DNA of 64,000 bases from Prevotella nigrescens (GTDB lineage: Bacteria > Bacteroidota > Bacteroidia > Bacteroidales > Bacteroidaceae), in contig NZ_CP133464.1 in NCBI RefSeq assembly GCF_031191185.1, positions 434,001-498,000 of the forward strand, in the 5' to 3' direction. The position numbers and the translations under genes are program-made. How positions within the stretch are numbered: the first letter of the stretch is position 1; every line of letters begins with the position of its first letter. A model generated the notes under the pieces. That model was not told the origin of the DNA and made no database searches. It saw nothing but the letters and a program-made list of their open reading frames with translations. Positions 25,401 to 33,937 of this stretch are shown piece after piece.

Positions 25401-28135
25401 GTGATTTGCTTAAAAAGTTGTATCTTTGTGGTGTCAATTACAACAAAAGTATTATTAATATTAAAATAATTATAGTTGTGATTTGCTTAAAAAGTTGTAT
25501 CTTTGTGGTGTCAATTACAACATTGTTTTAAAGGCATCGAAGCAATAGCTTGTTGTGATTTGCTTAAAAAGTTGTATCTTTGTGGTGTCAATTACAACTT
25601 GTGAAGGAATGATACCAATGCGCGACCTTGTTGTGATTTGCTTAAAAAGTTGTATCTTTGTGGTGTCAATTACAACAATATACTTGCAAAGCATATCATA
25701 CTGATGGTTGTGATTTGCTTAAAAAGTTGTATCTTTGTGGTGTCAATTACAACAATTTTAGTATCTATGAAGTCTTTACTGCGGTTGTGATTTGCTTAAA
25801 AAGTTGTATCTTTGTGGTGTCAATTACAACATAAATGATTTACTATTCATAAGCAAAACTGTTGTGATTTGCTTAAAAAGTTGTATCTTTGTGGTGTCAA
25901 TTACAACGGGAGAATTCTCCCCATACACTACTTATTAGTTGTGATTTGCTTAAAAAGTTGTATCTTTGTGGTGTCAATTACAACACATTGCTTAAAGTTA
26001 GAATTTAGTTGCAAGTTGTGATTTGCTTAAAAAGTTGTATCTTTGTGGTGTCAATTACAACTTTGCGTTTAGAATACACTTTTAACCTATTGTTGTGATT
26101 TGCTTAAAAAGTTGTATCTTTGTGGTGTCAATTACAACTATCATAGTCTTTAGCATGCCATTTCCTAGTTGTGATTTGCTTAAAAAGTTGTATCTTTGTG
26201 GTGTCAATTACAACGTAAAAGTCGTTATAAATACGTTGGTAACCGTTGTGATTTGCTTAAAAAGTTGTATCTTTGTGGTGTCAATTACAACTACCTTTCA
26301 TGTGCTTACCATCGGTACAAGGTTGTGATTTGCTTAAAAAGTTGTATCTTTGTGGTGTCAATTACAACTTGCATCACTGACGGCACTCATTACAGTAGGT
26401 TGTGATTTGCTTAAAAAGTTGTATCTTTGTGGTGTCAATTACAACTTAAATCCATAGTGTGCAGCTATCTGATTAGTTGTGATTTGCTTAAAAAGTTGTA
26501 TCTTTGTGGTGTCAATTACAACTTGCATCACTGACGGCACTCATTACAGTAGGTTGTGATTTGCTTAAAAAGTTGTATCTTTGTGGTGTCAATTACAACA
26601 AATTAAACAAAATCCCCCACAATGGGGGGAGTTGTGATTTGCTTAAAAAGTTGTATCTTTGTGGTGTCAATTACAACAAAGGCAGCAGTATTAAGAGGCT
26701 GCGTCCTGTTGTGATTTGCTTAAAAAGTTGTATCTTTGTGGTGTCAATTACAACCAAACATTCTGTCACCATTTGTTACTCCTGGTTGTGATTTGCTTAA
26801 AAAGTTGTATCTTTGTGGTGTCAATTACAACCACCAGCACCGCCAGATATTACTTCACCTAGTTGTGATTTGCTTAAAAAGTTGTATCTTTGTGGTGTCA
26901 ATTACAACTGATTATCTATCATAACGCCAGTTGCCTCTGTTGTGATTTGCTTAAAAAGTTGTATCTTTGTGGTGTCAATTACAACAAGGTAACGAAGAGA
27001 CTAACCATCTCTCCAGTTGTGATTTGCTTAAAAAGTTGTATCTTTGTGGTGTCAATTACAACTGGAGAAGACCACATTGTCGATGTCCTCCTGTTGTGAT
27101 TTGCTTAAAAAGTTGTATCTTTGTGGTGTCAATTACAACCGTTGAATAAATCGTTCGAGGTGGAAAGAGTTGTGATTTGCTTAAAAAGTTGTATCTTTGT
27201 GGTGTCAATTACAACCAAATGTAGGATTAGGCATAACAGCATTACGTTGTGATTTGCTTAAAAAGTTGTATCTTTGTGGTGTCAATTACAACCGAAAAAT
27301 TACGCAGAAGCAACAGGCGTTGGTTGTGATTTGCTTAAAAAGTTGTATCTTTGTGGTGTCAATTACAACTATATGATAAGCTGTATTTTCTTTTTGGTGT
27401 TGTGATTTGCTTAAAAAGTTGTATCTTTGTGGTGTCAATTACAACGGGGCGCAAGTTAAACATTAAACATTAGATGTTGTGATTTGCTTAAAAAGTTGTA
27501 TCTTTGTGGTGTCAATTACAACGATACGTCTCTCCGTCTGTATTTGAATAGCGTTGTGATTTGCTTAAAAAGTTGTATCTTTGTGGTGTCAATTACAACA
27601 TAACATAAATTTTTAATAAATAAATAAATGTTGTGATTTGCTTAAAAAGTTGTATCTTTGTGGTGTCAATTACAACCTTCAAGATGCTGCAAAGCATCCG
27701 TGCCCTGTTGTGATTTGCTTAAAAAGTTGTATCTTTGTGGTGTCAATTACAACGTTGTAGAAGTTACTATCAAAACCTTATTGTTGTGATTTGCTTAAAA
27801 AGTTGTATCTTTGTGGTGTCAATTACAACACGCACTTTCTTTGAAGAATACGAATACTTGTTGTGATTTGCTTAAAAAGTTGTATCTTTGTGGTGTCAAT
27901 TACAACTCTTCATGTGCTTGCCATCAGTACAAGAAGGTTGTGATTTGCTTAAAAAGTTGTATCTTTGTGGTGTCAATTACAACTTTAAGCGTTTCACGCA
28001 GAGCCAGGCAACGTTGTGATTTGCTTAAAAAGTTGTATCTTTGTGGTGTCAATTACAACACCGACACGCCAAGTGTCAGTGTGCCCATGTTGTGATTTGC
28101 TTAAAAAGTTGTATCTTTGTGGTGTCAATTACAAC
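22402..28135 (+). CRISPR. Type II-C CRISPR array, 75 repeats and 74 spacers
   Basis: I located every repeat start: 75 copies of a 47-nt repeat beginning GTTGTGATTTGC and ending CAATTACAAC, with no variant seen, even at either end. The spacers are 59 of 30 nt, 13 of 29 nt and 2 of 31 nt. The plus strand is the crRNA sense, because the anti-repeat in the tracrRNA pairs with the repeat 5' part. Each repeat holds GTTG at positions 1-4 and TATCTTTG at 24-31, separated by 19 bp, the form of a local promoter. Spacers 52 (26369) and 54 (26523) are identical. Spacers 51 (26292) and 72 (27907) match two versions of one coding stretch. Spacer 55 (26600) is itself a hairpin. The array converges on cas2. 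Confidence 0.99.
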
Positions 28136-28210
28136 TGATTATTAATAAATACTTGATAATCAGATATATGTATAGTTATTAAAAGAAAATAAAAATGAGA
28201 CCACAAAAGG

Positions 28211-28239
28211 AAATCCCACTCGGTAAGAGTGGGATTTTT
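28211..28239. terminator. Bidirectional terminator between the CRISPR array and cas2
   Basis: AAATCCCACTC and GAGTGGGATTT form an 11-bp stem with a 5-nt loop. A T run follows on the plus strand, and T-rich sequence follows on the minus strand. It separates the array transcript from the convergent cas9-cas2 transcript. Confidence 0.85.
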
Positions 28240-28258
28240 ACTTCTATATAGACAAGAC

Positions 28259-28600
28259 TTAGAATAGTTCTAATTGCTGTCCGGGTGCATTGGGTGGCTT
28301 AGGTTTCTCACAAGAAAATAATTGAATATTGGCAAATTGCTTATCGGTAATATACAATATACCCACATCTCCATGACGAGGAAGGTGGGCACGAATACGT
28401 TTCATGTGGACTTCGGCATTTTCCATACTCGCACAATGACGCACATAGATAGAGAACTGAAACATAGTAAAGCCGTCTTTCACTAAGAACTGACGAAAGT
28501 TAGTATAAGCCTTTTTATCTTTCTTAGTCTCAGTTGGTAAGTCGAAAAACACGAGAATCCACATGACACGATATTCGTTGAAACGATAACTATCTAACAT
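28259..28600 (-). CDS. cas2: CRISPR-associated endonuclease Cas2
   Basis: A 113-residue ferredoxin-like protein that normally forms the spacer-integration complex with Cas1. The first strand VMWILVFFDLP contains the conserved aspartate, followed by a basic helix (RQFLVKDGFTMFQFSIYVR) and GDVGILYITDKQF, all as in type II Cas2. It starts 33 bp after the cas9 stop and is co-directional. Its usual partner gene cas1 is missing from this position and from the window, so its role here is unclear without Cas1 supplied elsewhere. Confidence 0.96.
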   Translation of the reverse strand: MLDSYRFNEYRVMWILVFFDLPTETKKDKKAYTNFRQFLVKDGFTMFQFSIYVRHCASMENAEVHMKRIRAHLPRHGDVGILYITDKQFANIQLFSCEKPKPPNAPGQQLELF

Positions 28601-28633
28601 AAGAAAATAATAGCGTATGATATGGAGACATCG

Positions 28634-31600
28634 TTACTTGATAACTTTGATGATATTCCCCAAGCGATCTACCTTAAGTTTCCAGCAGATTTCTTTAATC
28701 ATTTCACCAGTTAGGGCACGTTGATTCTTTGACTGTGGGCTACCAAGTCCATACTCATTCAGAAAAACAGCACCATTACAGCATTTTTCGGCATATTCTT
28801 TATCTACATTATAAATAGTATTAGCCGATGTGTGAGGAACGAAATTGGCAGTTGTACCACTTGAATCAACGAATTTGTAGATTCTATCTCTACATAACTC
28901 ATCTTCATTTTCCTTAGTTGGGACATACACCAAATCGTTAGGCGATAAGTAAAACTTAAGTGGAATGTCAGCTTCATTGGCTTGGGGTACTGGACTCAGC
29001 CCCTCTTTTAGTCGCTCTACCACAATATTTAATGGAATTGTATCGTAACTACGTACCCCTAATTCATTTTCATAGATGGCAAAATAAAGGTTTGTTCCCT
29101 TTTCTGCTACTACAAATTTAGTAGCTTTATTGCCTGTTTGTCCCACGGGATATTTCATTCCTTTTGGTGTTGCCACTCTCACTTTCAGTATCGGCTGGTG
29201 TGCTTTACCGTCATTATATAGAGAGATGTTCTTATTCATCTCTTCAATACCTTCGGGCGTGAAGGCTATTTCCGCATTACCATCTTTCGTTTGAAGATAA
29301 TTTAATAAGATTTTCTGGATACCAGTATCGGTAATAGACGATATTTGTTTGTCATCGAACGATGTGTCGAGTGATTTTCTTCTTGCCACCATCTCTATTT
29401 TTTCATCGCTGAACTGCCACACTTCTACCTTCTCGACACATTGCCTGTTCAACCGATAGTTAATGCTTTTGAAGTGTGCTAACAATTGTCGTGTATTAAA
29501 ATGCTTCTCAACCAAAGCATTAATATAGTCGCGAAGAGTTTTATCGCAAATAGCGGGAATATTCTCTAAAGCCTTTTTTAGGCTGACAATAACCTTTCTG
29601 CAGAGATTCACACGACCGAAGACAGATTCTTTGTGCAGTGGTTTCCTGATAGCCCACATATCATTTCCTTTTTGCGAGATCATAACTTTATTGCCAGATG
29701 AACTATAATGTTCGTAGTAATTGGTAGCTTTATTAATAACACGCACATAATTTTTAAAGCTAACCACTACATCACTTAAAGCTTCACGAGCATCTTGCGT
29801 AAAGGTCTTCCATGGTTTTCTAATCTTGCGTTTCTCATCGCAAAGCTTTTTACGCAGGTCTTCACGCTTCTCAGGACTATTTGCCGATTCGTTGTTCAGA
29901 TAATTAACAATATTGCGCGAAGCACACGCAATAACAAGCGCGTCCATAGCATGGTGCCGGTGGTCGATGCGTTTCTTGCTAAACCCACGCTGCAATTCTA
30001 ATGGAACAGTAGTTTGAAAGACATGTTTACCGGCTTTATCTTCCCAATGACCGAATGCGTTTGTTTTTGTTATTTCGTTGAGTCGCTTGAAGCGTGGACA
30101 CACTATGCTACTCCAAACATCGTTCAGTCCCCAGTCTTTCTTTAGTCTATTGGTTATTGCACCATTGCACGACACAACGAATTTAGACGTTGCTTCTTGT
30201 TCGTTTTCGGCTCTGACAATATTGGACAGCACGGTTTGTACCATCTTACTTATATATCTGCTGTCATTCAGTTGTCGGGCTGAGAACTCTTGTGGGATAT
30301 CTTCCAATAGAAGTTTATCCCGTTTATATGTATTATCAATATAGTGCTTGGTTACGAAATCTTTATATTCTTCCTTCGTAAAAATCTTTACATCACCCAA
30401 CAATGTGCAATGTACTATCCGTCCTCCACATTCCTTAATAAACTCATAGCCCAACATATTATCCTTCAAACTATTTACTTCCGATTCACAAATAACTTTA
30501 TTATTGAAAGAATCGTCGAAATAACGACTCTGTGGAATGATATGCTCTATTTGATAAGCTGTGGTAAACAGCTTCGAAAGAGGAATTACCCTGCCTGTAT
30601 AAGGTGAACGATATTTCTGTTCGAGCCACAGTTTATATCGTGAAAGTTCCGTTGGTGAAGGCTGCGCCATCTTCGATATCTTTGAAATATCTTCAAACAT
30701 CTCGTCTTCTTTCGATAACTCTTGCAAAGCACCTTCTTCGTAAATACGTAATATTTCCTGTTGTGAGGGCGAGTAAGGACGTACGTTCTCTATCTTATCA
30801 TCGTTCTTCAGTTCCACCAGCAGATTTTTTATACGCAAATTTGTATTCTCATTACGTAGAATATCTTTTGTTTTGCGTGCTCGTTGCTCCGCTGTACTCT
30901 TCATGTTTCGTCCTAACTCTATATGGATTTCATCTATTTGTCCTGCATCTTTCCATATATCGTACACCGTACGAAGTGTTTCGAGTAAACATTGTTCTAC
31001 TATTGGGTTACGAAGCGAGTGTTGTTTAAACTTGTTTATATAAGTCTTTAAATCTTCTGGAGACTGCCAACATTGTATTTGCGCAGCCTCAGAGTGCCGA
31101 CCATACACTACATAACAAGCAAGCCATGTAGGCAAACCTTGAAAATCTGACAGTTTATTAAATGAAGAAACAGCCGCTTCTATTTTCTTTTTTAGCTTCT
31201 CATCAATATCGTTTTGCAGTATTTTGGCAATATTCTGCTTTGTTGCCTCACAAATATCAGCTTCTTTCCATAAACTGCCTCTACGCATAACAGCTAACAG
31301 TTTCTTTATTGCTTTTTCAGAATATGCCCCATACTCCTTTTCAAAAGGCTTTATTTTTAGGAACGAATTAACAAAAGCATCATCTATGTTAAGGTCGCCG
31401 AATGCTTTGTTTGCTTTCAGTTTACGCAATGCGCTTTCTGTTTCTTCTTTCGCTTCTATAGAATATAACAGATGCCAAAGCCTGTATTCTCTCTCTTCCA
31501 CATCTAACAATTCACGCGGTATGTCTGCTCTGTCGAATGCAAGAAGCAACTCATGTCGAGTAGCATTGCACGGATAGCTTTTATTAGCATCTTCTATGTA

Positions 31601-33154
31601 ATTCCAACGAATGGGATATATCTTCTCTGAACCTATGGATTCTTTCTTCAGCTTTAGGAAACTTCTCAAAAATGTTTCTTGTTTTATATCTTTCCGGTCA
31701 TTCAGAAAAGAAAATAAGCGGACATAATCTTCTTCCGTCTTAAGGTATTCTGCTGTTACCTCTTTGCCGTCTGTTACGCTGAAAAGGCGAAGATTGGCTA
31801 TAAACTGCCACAACCTGAACTCCTGATAATAAGGATTAGACTTAGCTATACATTTTATTTTCTTCTGCCCCTTTTTGCCTGTCAGCTTATCATCGTACTT
31901 ATATACTTCGTACGGACAATCGGCTATTAACGATTTCTTGCTTTTTAATGGTCGTTGATAGAATATCAAATCATTGAGAAGAAGAAATGTCATATCTTTC
32001 TTCAACAAGTATTCCTGATGCTGTTGGTTATTCTTATACAGTTCTTCAGCACATATTTTCAATGCTTCTAAGCTATGTAATCCTTCATGATACTTAGTTT
32101 GTTCGCGCAGAATTTCACGCAATTCATTCTTATAATACTTGCGTTCTATCGTGCGAATATACTTTCCACGAATCTTATCGAACGGCTTTTCTAAAAGATA
32201 GTCGTATATAAATGCACCTACAGTTTTATTCGAATCGTCTATAAATTTCTCCGTTCGGGTCTTTATAAGTTGCCAATCGTCTTTTTCAGGAGATTTGAAC
32301 GAACGCTTAACTTTGCCTTCCTTATCGCATTTGGGCGTTTTTCCATCGTCCTCATATTCGGTGGTTACAATATATTCTTTTACCTTTCCAACCCAGTCAT
32401 CTAATGGTATCTTACTCTGACAACGAGCTGTCCATCCGTTTTCTAAGTGTATATTGTACCACGTTTTCCCACCTTTTGGTGCTCCATCGGCTTCAACTCC
32501 AACAACTTTCAACTTATAATACTCTTTACGTTTCGTTAGATTATCTTCTTCTTCCTCGCCTCTCAACTGGTAATAGCCACGCTTCTGATTGAAATTAAGC
32601 AGAATCCAAGCCAATTCTTCTTTCTTTATTGGTCGTGTCAATGCTTTCTTTCGCAGATAATAAATGGTCCAATCAAGCGGTATTTTCTTTCCATCAGATA
32701 CTAATGATGGTTGGTTCTGGGCAAAATCTGCCACCATCTCGTTGAACGATTCCATAAAGAGAAAACGCATAGACCCGTCTTCTTGTCTCTCCCAAGCTAA
32801 TTTTGGCTCGCTATTATTAACGAATTTACCGTATGTGGCAGGTTCGTTTCTATCCCACCCTATGGCATCTTCATAATGTTTAGGTAGAAACTTTAATGCG
32901 TGTAGCACCCTGTGCAATCGTTCACGACGCAACAAATGTCGTTCTATTAAACGTCTATTGCCTCGAAAATCCGTTCTTATTGCCGTTTGAGACACCTTTA
33001 CTCCTTTGTCGAAATCACCAAGCATATCTTGAGTCATAGGTATAATACGACTGCCAAGCTTAATGTTTCTTAAGTAGTTTCCTTCATCGTCTACTTCTAC
33101 TTTAGCCCAACCAATGCTATTGGGTCCTAAGTCTAATCCAAGGATTGTTTTCAT
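28634..33154 (-). CDS. cas9: CRISPR-associated nuclease Cas9, type II-C
   Basis: A 1506-residue RNA-guided DNA nuclease of the large Bacteroidota type II-C group. Parts in order: RuvC-I LGLDLGPNSIGW with Asp8; arginine-rich bridge helix at about 60-88 (RGNRRLIERHLLRRERLHR); a long recognition lobe; RuvC-II IHIELGR with Glu746; HNH IEHIIPQS with His871, and Asn885 in NNKV; RuvC-III HRHHAMDA with His1068 and Asp1071; then a C-terminal wedge/PAM-interacting region. All catalytic residues are present and the frame is unbroken, so it should be active. It is followed directly by cas2 with no cas1, and the tracrRNA gene is divergent just upstream. The PAM cannot be deduced from the sequence. Confidence 0.98.
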   Translation of the reverse strand: MKTILGLDLGPNSIGWAKVEVDDEGNYLRNIKLGSRIIPMTQDMLGDFDKGVKVSQTAIRTDFRGNRRLIERHLLRRERLHRVLHALKFLPKHYEDAIGWDRNEPATYGKFVNNSEPKLAWERQEDGSMRFLFMESFNEMVADFAQNQPSLVSDGKKIPLDWTIYYLRKKALTRPIKKEELAWILLNFNQKRGYYQLRGEEEEDNLTKRKEYYKLKVVGVEADGAPKGGKTWYNIHLENGWTARCQSKIPLDDWVGKVKEYIVTTEYEDDGKTPKCDKEGKVKRSFKSPEKDDWQLIKTRTEKFIDDSNKTVGAFIYDYLLEKPFDKIRGKYIRTIERKYYKNELREILREQTKYHEGLHSLEALKICAEELYKNNQQHQEYLLKKDMTFLLLNDLIFYQRPLKSKKSLIADCPYEVYKYDDKLTGKKGQKKIKCIAKSNPYYQEFRLWQFIANLRLFSVTDGKEVTAEYLKTEEDYVRLFSFLNDRKDIKQETFLRSFLKLKKESIGSEKIYPIRWNYIEDANKSYPCNATRHELLLAFDRADIPRELLDVEEREYRLWHLLYSIEAKEETESALRKLKANKAFGDLNIDDAFVNSFLKIKPFEKEYGAYSEKAIKKLLAVMRRGSLWKEADICEATKQNIAKILQNDIDEKLKKKIEAAVSSFNKLSDFQGLPTWLACYVVYGRHSEAAQIQCWQSPEDLKTYINKFKQHSLRNPIVEQCLLETLRTVYDIWKDAGQIDEIHIELGRNMKSTAEQRARKTKDILRNENTNLRIKNLLVELKNDDKIENVRPYSPSQQEILRIYEEGALQELSKEDEMFEDISKISKMAQPSPTELSRYKLWLEQKYRSPYTGRVIPLSKLFTTAYQIEHIIPQSRYFDDSFNNKVICESEVNSLKDNMLGYEFIKECGGRIVHCTLLGDVKIFTKEEYKDFVTKHYIDNTYKRDKLLLEDIPQEFSARQLNDSRYISKMVQTVLSNIVRAENEQEATSKFVVSCNGAITNRLKKDWGLNDVWSSIVCPRFKRLNEITKTNAFGHWEDKAGKHVFQTTVPLELQRGFSKKRIDHRHHAMDALVIACASRNIVNYLNNESANSPEKREDLRKKLCDEKRKIRKPWKTFTQDAREALSDVVVSFKNYVRVINKATNYYEHYSSSGNKVMISQKGNDMWAIRKPLHKESVFGRVNLCRKVIVSLKKALENIPAICDKTLRDYINALVEKHFNTRQLLAHFKSINYRLNRQCVEKVEVWQFSDEKIEMVARRKSLDTSFDDKQISSITDTGIQKILLNYLQTKDGNAEIAFTPEGIEEMNKNISLYNDGKAHQPILKVRVATPKGMKYPVGQTGNKATKFVVAEKGTNLYFAIYENELGVRSYDTIPLNIVVERLKEGLSPVPQANEADIPLKFYLSPNDLVYVPTKENEDELCRDRIYKFVDSSGTTANFVPHTSANTIYNVDKEYAEKCCNGAVFLNEYGLGSPQSKNQRALTGEMIKEICWKLKVDRLGNIIKVIK

Positions 33155-33169
33155 TTTATCTTGTTTTAA

Positions 33170-33201
33170 TTTGGTTTTTAATTATTAAATGCTTAAATTT
33201 G
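33170..33201 (+). promoter_or_regulatory. tracrRNA promoter
   Basis: TTTG at 33170-33173, a 20-bp spacer and TAAATTTG at 33194-33201, matching the Bacteroidota consensus. Transcription would start at about 33206-33210, at the first base of the anti-repeat. Confidence 0.8.
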
Positions 33202-33205
33202 CACT

Positions 33206-33300
33206 CAACTTTTTAAGCAAGTCACAATAAGGATTATTCCGTTGTGAAAACAAATTGGGTGGGACACTTCAGGTGTACTCACCCTCCTTATTTTATATAT
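33206..33300 (+). ncRNA. tracrRNA
   Basis: The anti-repeat is at 33206-33228. It pairs with bases 1-23 of the CRISPR repeat without a mismatch, using two G-U pairs. It is followed by ACAATAAGGATTATTCCG, which resembles the nexus region after the anti-repeat of other type II-C tracrRNAs, and then by a stem GGGTGGGACAC with GTGTACTCACCC (one bulge) near 33267-33294. A T-rich tail follows (CCTTATTTTAT). It is transcribed away from cas9, the same direction as the array. The 3' end is approximate. Confidence 0.88.
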
Positions 33301-33415
33301 GGGTTCAAATTTAGTAATAATTTTATAGACTTGCAACTTTTCTTAATTCTTTTTCATACTTCGTTCTTGTGCAGAAGAAGGCTTAAAAGGACCATTTCCA
33401 AACAGTATTTGCTGC

Positions 33416-33799
33416 TTATAATTTGTTGAAAAAGGTAGCTGTCAGTTGTCCCATCAATACTGCAAGCGAACCTAAAACGATGCTTCCAAGAAGATAAAGG
33501 AGTGTTGCTGTAGGTGCTCCTCCCTTCCAAAGTGTCGCATTTCCGTGCGAAAAGGTTGAACAGACTATGAAACCGGCACACAGACCAATCACCAACATTA
33601 ACCGTGTATGGGGATTAAGCGACTGACTATAATGGAAAATGGAAGCAAAGCCAACGATAAAGCAGCTTAATATATTAACGAAAAACACTGCACGAGGCGT
33701 TGGCTGGGTTACGAAATTCGACACCATGCGCATGACAAAGGGGCTTATGACAGCACCAAAGGCACCACTAAAGATTAATAGAATAATATTGATTGCCAT
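33416..33799 (-). CDS. CrcB/Fluc-like protein, degenerate copy
   Basis: A 127-residue four-helix membrane protein that aligns without gaps over its first 90 residues with the canonical CrcB at 20158-20532. Asn42 and the final Phe83 are kept. The RY pair at 19-20 is SP, Gly45 is Ser, and GGFTTF (75-80) reads AGFIVC, so one pathway phenylalanine and the central threonines are lost. Alone it is unlikely to be a normal channel; it may form a heterodimer with the canonical copy, or have another job. A TATCTTTG element on the minus strand (33815-33822) lies just before the ATG. Confidence 0.8.
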   Translation of the reverse strand: MAINIILLIFSGAFGAVISPFVMRMVSNFVTQPTPRAVFFVNILSCFIVGFASIFHYSQSLNPHTRLMLVIGLCAGFIVCSTFSHGNATLWKGGAPTATLLYLLGSIVLGSLAVLMGQLTATFFNKL

Positions 33800-33937
33800 C
33801 TGCTTTTTTGTCTACAAAGATACAAAATCCACAATAAATAAACGAACGTAGCTATGTTTTAAAAAGAAAAATAGTAACTTTGCTTCTCAAAAAACACCGA
33901 CGAAAGGTGCATTTTAACAACCATTTTACAAGCAAAG

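Noticed and set aside
22380-28095. Many 60-115-codon reading frames on the plus strand with repeated phrases such as CDLLKKLYLCGVNYN.
   Set aside because: They are translations of CRISPR repeats and spacers. The 47-nt repeat has no stop in several frames, so open frames arise by chance.
22402-28135. Spacers that target this window itself.
   Set aside because: Reading the spacers against the annotated genes gave no evident match, but this was by eye. An exact search of all 74 spacers against the genome would be decisive.
28601-28633. A remnant of cas1 between cas9 and cas2.
   Set aside because: Only 33 bp separate the two genes and they show no coding trace.
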